From Chromera velia (taxonomy: Eukaryota; Sar; Chromeraceae), in the NCBI GenBank assembly GCA_018398765.1, contig JAHBMJ010003126.1, forward strand, positions 1 to 12,628: a stretch of 12,628 nucleotides of DNA. The letters are read 5' to 3'. The notes under the pieces were generated by a model, which saw only the letters and a list, made by a program, of their open reading frames with translations, searched no databases and had not been told where the DNA came from. The position numbers were made by a program, and so were the translations under genes. Positions 7,603 to 12,628 of the stretch are shown one piece after another (the first letter of the stretch is position 1; each line of letters begins with the position of its first letter).

Positions 7603-8073
7603 CACAGGCTTTCTGCTCAATGCATCTGCCACCCGATTCTTACTTCCAGGCACGTATCGAGGCGTGATACCTATCTGGTCAAACAATAAAACCCAACGAC
7701 ACATGCGAGGAGACATTTGCATTCGATCGGCGGTCGACATGACTGTTTTTAAACTTTCATGATCACTTCATACCTGGGTCGTGCACGAAACATACGGACG
7801 CCAGATCTTGACTGCGAACACACAAGCAAGGAACTCTTTGTCTCTGATGTGGTAGTTCTTCTCTGCTGGGCTCATTTCTCTCAAAACAAATGCACACGGC
7901 CAAAGGATCCCGATATGTGAATCCTTCTATATGAGCACAGCAGCAACAGTCGCAGTCTTTTCACATGCATCAGCAAAAATTTCAAATGGACGAGTAGGAT
8001 CAAGAATGTACAATTCAGTCACCTGCTTGACTGTTTCTTTGACTGCCTCAAAACTCGCCTGCTGCTCTTCTTT
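7603..8073 (-). pseudogene. RNase H domain of the chromovirus
   Basis: The domain would degrade the RNA strand of RNA:DNA hybrids. The order seen is FEIFADAC (first catalytic Asp at 7969-7971, where Ser is usual in place of the Cys), REMSPAEKNYHIRDKEFLA (catalytic Glu), then SDHESL (catalytic Asp) and PGSKNRVADALSR at the end. Two in-frame stops interrupt it: TAG 7927-7929, just after VAAVLI, and TGA 7768-7770, just before SDHESL. Frame is preserved throughout, so these are point changes. Confidence 0.9.
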
Positions 8074-8076
8074 TTA

Positions 8077-9096
8077 CTCAAACTTCACCGTCTTTTTCAG
8101 CAAGCGATAAAGAGGCGCAGCCTTCTTGCTGAATTCAAACACAAAACGTCTCACCCAAGAAGCCAAACCAAGAAAAGAATGCAACTCACTCACATTCTTG
8201 GGCACTGGCCAGTTTTCTATCTCTTCTCTTTTCTTTGTCTCTGGCCTCACTCCTTTCTCTGAGATTCTCAGCCCCAAGAATATCACCTCTCTTTGAAAAA
8301 AATGACACTTTGACAGTTTTGCAAACAGATTTGCCTGTCTGAAGAGAAAAAGAACACAAGAGACATGCCGTTCATGTTCCTCTCTCATCTTCAAATAAAT
8401 TAGAATATCATCCAAAAATACAGATACATACCGATCAAGGCACTCCCTCAACACATACTAAATCAATCGCATGGCTACCGGGGGGGCATTCGTTAATCCA
8501 AAAGAGACCACCAGCCATTCATAATTCCCATACCTCGTCGTGAAGACTGTTTTAGGCACGTCTTTCTCTCTCATTCTCATCTGATAGTAGTACTGCCGAA
8601 GATCAAGAGCTGTGAAAAATTTTGCCCTATACAGCCTATCGATCAAATCTTGAGGATGAGGTAATAGATGCTTGTCCTTCACTGTGATTCTATTTAATCC
8701 CGTATAGTCACAACACATCCTCATTGTCCCATCCTTCTTTGCCACAAACAAAACTAGTGCTGCAAAAGGAGAACAAAACGGTCGAATGAATCCTTGCTTC
8801 AAATATATATTAACTTGCTTCCTCAATTGATCTAGCTCACCCAAAGAAAGACGATAGGGTGGGCAAGCTGGAGGCGGGTGTCTTGGTTCGAGATCTATCC
8901 TGAAGTCAAGTCCTTCCCCTCGGGACGGCGGCAACCCTGTCAAGGAATCAGGAAAGAGAGATGCATTGTCTATTATAATTCTCTTCATGTCGATCGGCAC
9001 GGTCGATTTCTTTGGGTACTCACGAACCTCAGTCAATTCAGGCGAAGAGAGAACAGGATGATCAGAAGGAAGAGAAGAGAGAAAATCATCATTCAT
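8077..9096 (-). pseudogene. Reverse transcriptase domain of the chromovirus
   Basis: The domain copies element RNA into cDNA. Visible landmarks are GLPPSRGEGLDFRIDL and PPYRLSLGELDQL (pre-RT segment), KQGFIRPFCSPFAALVLFV, KKDGTMRMCCDY, the first catalytic Asp in ALDLRQYYYQ, VFTTRYGNYEWLVVSFGLTN, and the catalytic FLDDILIY (Asp pair at 8407-8412). A TAG at 8458-8460 splits it between the AP-motif and the catalytic pair, in the same frame on both sides. The usual His of the GYHQ motif is Tyr (TAT, 8584-8586). The connection segment (LHSFLGLASWVRRFV) continues to TAA at 8074-8076. Confidence 0.95.
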
Positions 9097-9445
9097 TCAC
9101 GTTAGGTTAAATATGCAATACATCTACCGCGCATTGCGCGCTTAATATCAATCGCACTTAAAAAATAGGCGCATGCATGATCAAAAAAATTTCAAGGTCG
9201 ATCGATCGGCCATTGAAGATCGATCGATTGATCCTGTTGGAAATATTGATGTACCATTCAGCGATCGACATCGAACTCCTGATCAATCCAGATGTTCATC
9301 AATTGATCTTGCAATCTGTGGAGCGATCGAAGTCCATACATACATCCTGTGACCTTGCCTGCACTGATCAAGCTTTCCCGTTGCTCACGTGCACAAGTCT
9401 CGAAACATACCTTCGATCTTGCTTTAATCTTTCTCATCAGTCATC
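9097..9445. promoter_or_regulatory. GATC-rich spacer upstream of the + strand gene
   Basis: About 350 bp between the 5' end of the truncated retroelement and the ATG at 9446. From 9177 to 9440 there are about twelve GATC sites, several as CGATCG or in overlapping gatcgatcg runs, where about one is expected by chance. A short GC hairpin candidate, cgcgc-att-gcgcg, lies near 9129-9141. A promoter role is only inferred from position; I see no TATA box. Confidence 0.35.
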
Positions 9446-10959
9446 ATGGATGATGCTGACCCTTATGCTGACGTCGACTTCAAAGATGAGGAGTTGGATG
9501 TCGATGCGATTCAAAAGCAGGCACAAACAGACATAGGTGCTTTGGACTTGTTGAAATGCAATTTTGATTTTTGGACTGCGCCTGCTTCCTCAGACACTGC
9601 CCAGCTCTCTCACCTTGCTTTGTATATTCTTTATCTGTTCACCGCAATTTCCAGCCAGAGAGAACTCTTCTTGCAGAGCAAGTACAAGCCTCTTGGTGAC
9701 GATGGTGTCCCTCGCAGGAAGGCCCGCGAAGCGTACTATTAAGAGCTTGGGGCAGAAATTTTCAAGAGTTGCATTCCGCTGCTGAGGGAGCGATCTGAGC
9801 AGAAGCAGGCCACGTCAAAAAACCAGATCGAGTTTCGGAAGGGTGATCTCTCGGGAAAGGACTTCACACGGGTGTTTCGGGAGGTGATTATGGCCGATAA
9901 TCAGGTTAACGATGAGAAAACCGGCCTTTTGTACGGCTGGCAAAATTTCAACAAGCAGGTGAAGTCTTTGGCAGAAGAACGAAATGCCAGTTCCCCACTA
10001 GCAGCGCTCGCACAGGCACCAGCAGCAGCTGCAGTACCATCCTAAGAAGGAATTCCGCCCCTCCAACAGCCACAGCAGAAGCAGTCGAAGAAAAAGAGGC
10101 AGCGTGCCGATAAATGGGAGCTCAGACCCGAGTTCTACTCTAAAGGCAGCGTGCCGATAAATGGGAGCTCAGACCCGAGTTCTACTCTACAGTCAAGGTG
10201 AATAAGGAGCTGAAAAGATTCCCAAAACTACACCTCGTTACTAATGAGGTAATGACAGCGTTTTACTGCACGTGGAACATCATTTTCAATCCCGAAAACG
10301 ACTCATCTATGGTAGTTGACGAGGGGTTCAAGCGAACCTTCCTCACTGCTTGCCTTGACAGGCAAACCCTCTTCAAGGGCTTCCGCGGTGAACAGGCTAA
10401 GTACGATGCAGATGTATTGAAGAAGAAGGAGGCAGCGAAAAAGAGGAGAAAAGAGGCTCTAGCGCAGGGTGGTGGGCAGGGTGGGGGCCCAGGGTCGGCA
10501 CTAGGATCGGCAGGAGTTCCCGAGGGGTCCCCTGCCCTCTCTGCCCTCTCTGGCCTCTCTGCAGGTCTGGTGGTTCCCCAGCAATCTCCAGCCCTTTCCG
10601 CCCTCTCTGCAGGTGGTTTTGTCCCCGATCAATCTCAGCAATCTCCCCCTCTCCATCCGGCCCTTCCCCCTACTACATTGTCTGGGCCCTCCCAGGCTGA
10701 AAGCTCTCTGTCGTTGTCTCAAATTGCAGCAATGAGAAACGGAGATTTTCAAAAGTTGCAGGAAAGCTTGAAAGCCCTCCCTGCCCCAAGCAGCTCCTCG
10801 AGCTCATCCAGTCAGCCTGCGAGTCAGCCGTTTCCAGGCATTTTTGGTGCACAGGTGGCATCTGATTCAGCGGTAACAGGGGGGGGAAGCAACTTGCAGA
10901 CAGGGGGTGACAGGGGGGCTGATGGTTCTGGAAGCTCTGACATGTTTCAGATTTATTAA
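9446..10959 (+). pseudogene. Unrecognised 488-residue protein gene, broken by two stops and a 47-bp duplication
   Basis: I do not recognise the family. ATG 9446 opens an acidic N-terminus (MDDADPYADVDF) and a helical-looking region with LYILYLFTAISS. The frame continues past TAA 9740-9742 through FRKGDLSGKDFTRVFREV and GLLYGWQNFNKQV, then an Ala/Gln/Pro linker, TAA 10043-10045 and a basic KQSKKKRQR. A tandem duplication (10097-10143 and 10144-10190) adds 47 nt. Removing one copy restores the frame into KELKRFPKLHLV, a second domain of about 70 residues, basic KKKEAAKKRRKEA (NLS-like) and a Ser/Pro/Ala/Gly tail with two SPALSALS repeats and a Ser run, ending at TAA 10957-10959. The architecture resembles a nucleic-acid-binding structural or gag-like protein, but no zinc knuckle or known motif is present. 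No plausible introns would remove the stops. Confidence 0.6.
10097..10190 (+). repeat. 47-bp tandem duplication that shifts the reading frame
   Basis: Both copies start aggcagcgtgccgataaatg, at 10097 and 10144, and are identical apart from the last base. 47 is not a multiple of three, so the downstream half of the gene lies in another frame. The near identity makes this a young lesion. Confidence 0.95.
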
Positions 10960-11007
10960 TAAGAGAAGGCTCTTGTCTTATCCCTTCTCTTCTCCTTTCC
11001 CTCTCCG

Positions 11008-11057
11008 ATTCTCAATTAATGTATCAGTTGAAACACAAGGAGAGGGAGAGTGGATAC
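11008..11057 (+). repeat. Inverted near-copy of an internal segment of the - strand gene
   Basis: Reading +, gattctcaattaatgtatca and the following bases to tggatac match the reverse complement of about 12163-12210. About 44 of 46 aligned bases are identical, plus a 4-nt TTAA-type insertion. In the matching frame both read MYQLKHK followed by a similar short stretch, but here a stop follows within about 12 codons. It is a fragment, not a gene. Confidence 0.85.
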
Positions 11058-11124
11058 GATGGAAGAGGATGAAGAAGGGGAAGGGATTCAGAGGAAAGTG
11101 AGTGAACCCTCAATTAATGTGAAT

Positions 11125-11159
11125 TCAATCAATGAATCAATCAATCAATCAATCAATCA
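11125..11159 (+). repeat. (CAAT)n microsatellite
   Basis: About eight CAAT units with one GAAT variant, shortly downstream of the + strand gene. Confidence 0.9.
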
Positions 11160-11471
11160 GTTCAAAATTCATTTTATACACTTCTTTAGTTTATAATCCT
11201 GAGATTTCATATTTCAGAATCTAGACTAGTTTCTAGAACTTAGTTTTACAAGTAATTTTATTTGCCCTTTTGACTCGCTAAGTCTTGTGTTTCACTGAGC
11301 GTGAAATCTCACATCAAATTCATCAATTTATTTTTGATGTAATTTATTATTTATATTCATAATTATTGAGTCCAAGAGTTAACTAGCACATGCAGTTAGT
11401 TAGATTTATAAATATCTTTAGAAACTTTCTTTAAGTATTATATATAAAATAAAAAGGCCTAGTGTGGAACC

Positions 11472-11500
11472 TATCAATCAATCAATCAATCAATCAATCA
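11472..11500 (+). repeat. (CAAT)n microsatellite
   Basis: About seven uninterrupted units, a second tract of the same motif 310 bp further on. Confidence 0.9.
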
Positions 11501-11791
11501 AATAAAGAATGTTTAGAAATGTTTAAATGATTTTAAGTGAGACAAATGATTATTCATTAGAATCATATTATATAGATAAAATCACTAAATAGATTATTAT
11601 ATTTTTTTTCAAACAAAGTTTTTGGTGATGATGATGATGAGTTTGATCAATCATTCAGTGCTATAAAGTAGGTGACATATAGACAGACACACAGACGGTC
11701 ATACAGACAGACAAACACAAAGGGAGAGTAAGTCAGACAGGCTCACGTATACAGGAGACCGATCGACGGACAAACAGCCCGGACTAACTGA

Positions 11792-12628
11792 CTAGATAGG
11801 GTTGTCAAATAGCTCAAACAAGGCCTCTGCCATCTGCTGAGCCATTGCCATTCCAATAGCACTCTCGCACCGCCCCTTCACACTATACAGAGTCGATGCC
11901 TTTGTAAACCCTCGCTTCAAAAAGTCCATTTCTGGATCCAGAAACTAGAGGACGGCTTGGAGTATATGACAACCAAGTGTTGTCTTTCCAAATGTGAACC
12001 CGTCCTCCCATAGGAGGGCGATGAGCCATTTCTGTACATAAATCTTTTGCCTTTTCGGATCAAACACAACGGGCCCTTAGGAGATCGACTCAAAGTCGAT
12101 GGCCTTGCGATCGACTTCGCCTTTCAAGCTTCCCTTCAAAACTGGTAGCGTTCTCTTCTTGAAGTATCCACCCTCCCTCTTCTTGTGTTTCAACTGATAC
12201 ATTGAGAATGCCACAGCTTTTGCAAGGGTCATCTCTTTCTTCCAGACTCGAAGCAACACCTTGTAGACAAAGCAGATTTCCAACTTCCCCTCAAATGGGC
12301 GAAACACTGCAACAGGAGTGCAATATCGACTCTCCGGCATCAACGACAACTCGAGTTTTTCGATTGCATGAAGCCTGAATCTTTTCAAAACGTCGGATAA
12401 CACCTTCCGCGGAAGACCGCAAACTGCGGACTCTTGAAAAAAACTCAGATCGACTTCTGGAAAGATCTCGGTCAAAGCTCCCCTGAGCTCGTCATTCTCA
12501 TAGATATGGCGGGAGTTTCATAACGTCGCAGCGAGTCCGCGGCAAGAGACTTTGTTCGCAACCATGAGATTCAACGGCAGAAAATAAACTCGGTATTGTC
12601 TGTACATTTTTTTCTGGAAGCAGACCTT
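11792..12628 (-). pseudogene. Unrecognised protein gene, partial, with three in-frame stops
   Basis: I do not recognise the family. One - strand frame runs from the window edge at 12628 to TAG 11792-11794 (279 codons), interrupted only by TGA 12518-12520, TAA 12077-12079 and TAG 11945-11947. Text on both sides of each stop is protein-like: MYRQYRVYFLPLNLMVANKV, then IFPEVDLSFFQESAVCGLP, KVLSDVLKRFRLHAIEKLEL, AFSMYQLKHKKREGGYFKKR, WLIALLWEDGFTFGKTTLG and MAMAQQMAEALFELFDNP. It is Lys/Arg-rich and helix-prone, with no signal peptide or clear catalytic motif. The 5' end is outside the window. It converges on the + strand gene at 9446-10959. Readthrough or recoding is possible, but the decay shared with its neighbours favours a pseudogene. 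Confidence 0.55.

Larger units (their letters stand above)
6026..9096 (-). mobile_element. pol: 5'-truncated, inactivated Ty3/gypsy chromovirus (pol only)
   Basis: Reading the - strand from 9096 down to 6026, the order is reverse transcriptase, RNase H, integrase zinc-binding domain, integrase core, GPY/F module and chromodomain. This is the order of Metaviridae/Ty3-gypsy chromoviruses. Pol starts at about the protease-RT junction; no gag, protease or primer-binding site is visible, and an in-frame TGA sits directly before the first ATG. In-frame stops lie at 8458-8460 (TAG), 8074-8076 (TAA), 7927-7929 (TAG), 7768-7770 (TGA) and 6847-6849 (TGA). A 1-nt deletion near 6433-6438 shifts the last module. 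No second LTR was found. The copy is dead and could move only if recombined or mobilised in trans. Confidence 0.93.
10960..11791. other. AT-rich spacer between two convergent broken genes
   Basis: Strongly AT-rich (11160-11660 most of all). It holds two (CAAT)n tracts, a short ATG/GAT repeat at 11626-11640 and a CAGA-rich run at about 11680-11735. AATAAA-like strings occur (for example aataaag near 11501) but cannot be assigned. Apart from the inverted segment at 11008-11057, no coding sequence is seen. Confidence 0.7.

Noticed and set aside
7282-7762. + strand ORFs overlapping the retroelement
   Set aside because: They are antisense shadows of the integrase/RNase H frame, which has clear family motifs on the - strand.
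5199-9445. Paired LTRs for the chromovirus
   Set aside because: I compared the flanks 5199-6025 and 9097-9445 by eye and saw no shared block. Only a tentative polypurine-like run and TG start near 5981-6013 (- strand) could be noted.
4426-12079. Ciliate-like genetic code with TAA/TAG as glutamine
   Set aside because: The intact left-hand gene ends in TAA and has no internal TAA or TAG. TGA also interrupts the right-hand genes, and indels are present there, so mutation is a better explanation.

Overview
This is a eukaryotic nuclear window. It has spliceosomal GT-AG introns packed with microsatellites, a chromodomain-bearing Ty3/gypsy retroelement, and long non-coding spacers. The lineage cannot be fixed from sequence alone. 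A protist or alga with intron-rich, repeat-rich genes (for example a chromerid) is possible, but this is only a guess.

Left part (1-4428, + strand): the 3' portion of one multi-exon gene. I reconstruct seven exons whose lengths and phases close into one continuous frame of 531 residues ending at the TAA at 4426-4428. The protein carries two tandem copies of an unrecognised domain of about 180 residues with four cysteines at matching places, plus related linkers. The window opens inside the gene, possibly at the end of a third copy. The introns hold (GTCT)n, (GTGAGT)n-like, (TC)n, (GAAT)n and (AC)n tracts, an exact 37-bp tandem duplication and a 4-base N gap.

Middle (4429-6025): spacer with an 11-G run just after the stop, a twice-repeated 46-bp unit and a 66-bp satellite in five copies, then about 830 bp with no recognisable gene.

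6026-9096 (- strand): a 5'-truncated, inactivated Ty3/gypsy chromovirus pol: reverse transcriptase, RNase H, integrase with zinc-binding, core and GPY/F parts, then a C-terminal chromodomain. Gag, protease and any LTR pair are not visible. It is broken by five in-frame stops and one 1-nt frameshift. Several signature residues are altered in ways that fit C-to-T or G-to-A transitions.

9097-12628: a GATC-rich spacer, then two convergent, unrecognised, broken genes. The + strand gene (9446-10959, about 488 residues originally) has two in-frame TAA codons and a 47-bp tandem duplication that shifts the frame. The - strand gene (11792 to beyond 12628) has three in-frame stops. The AT-rich spacer between them contains a segment of about 46 bp that is an inverted, near-identical copy of part of the - strand gene. 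The contrast between an intact host gene on the left and uniformly decayed genes on the right suggests the right three-fifths is a degenerating island of mobile or foreign origin.
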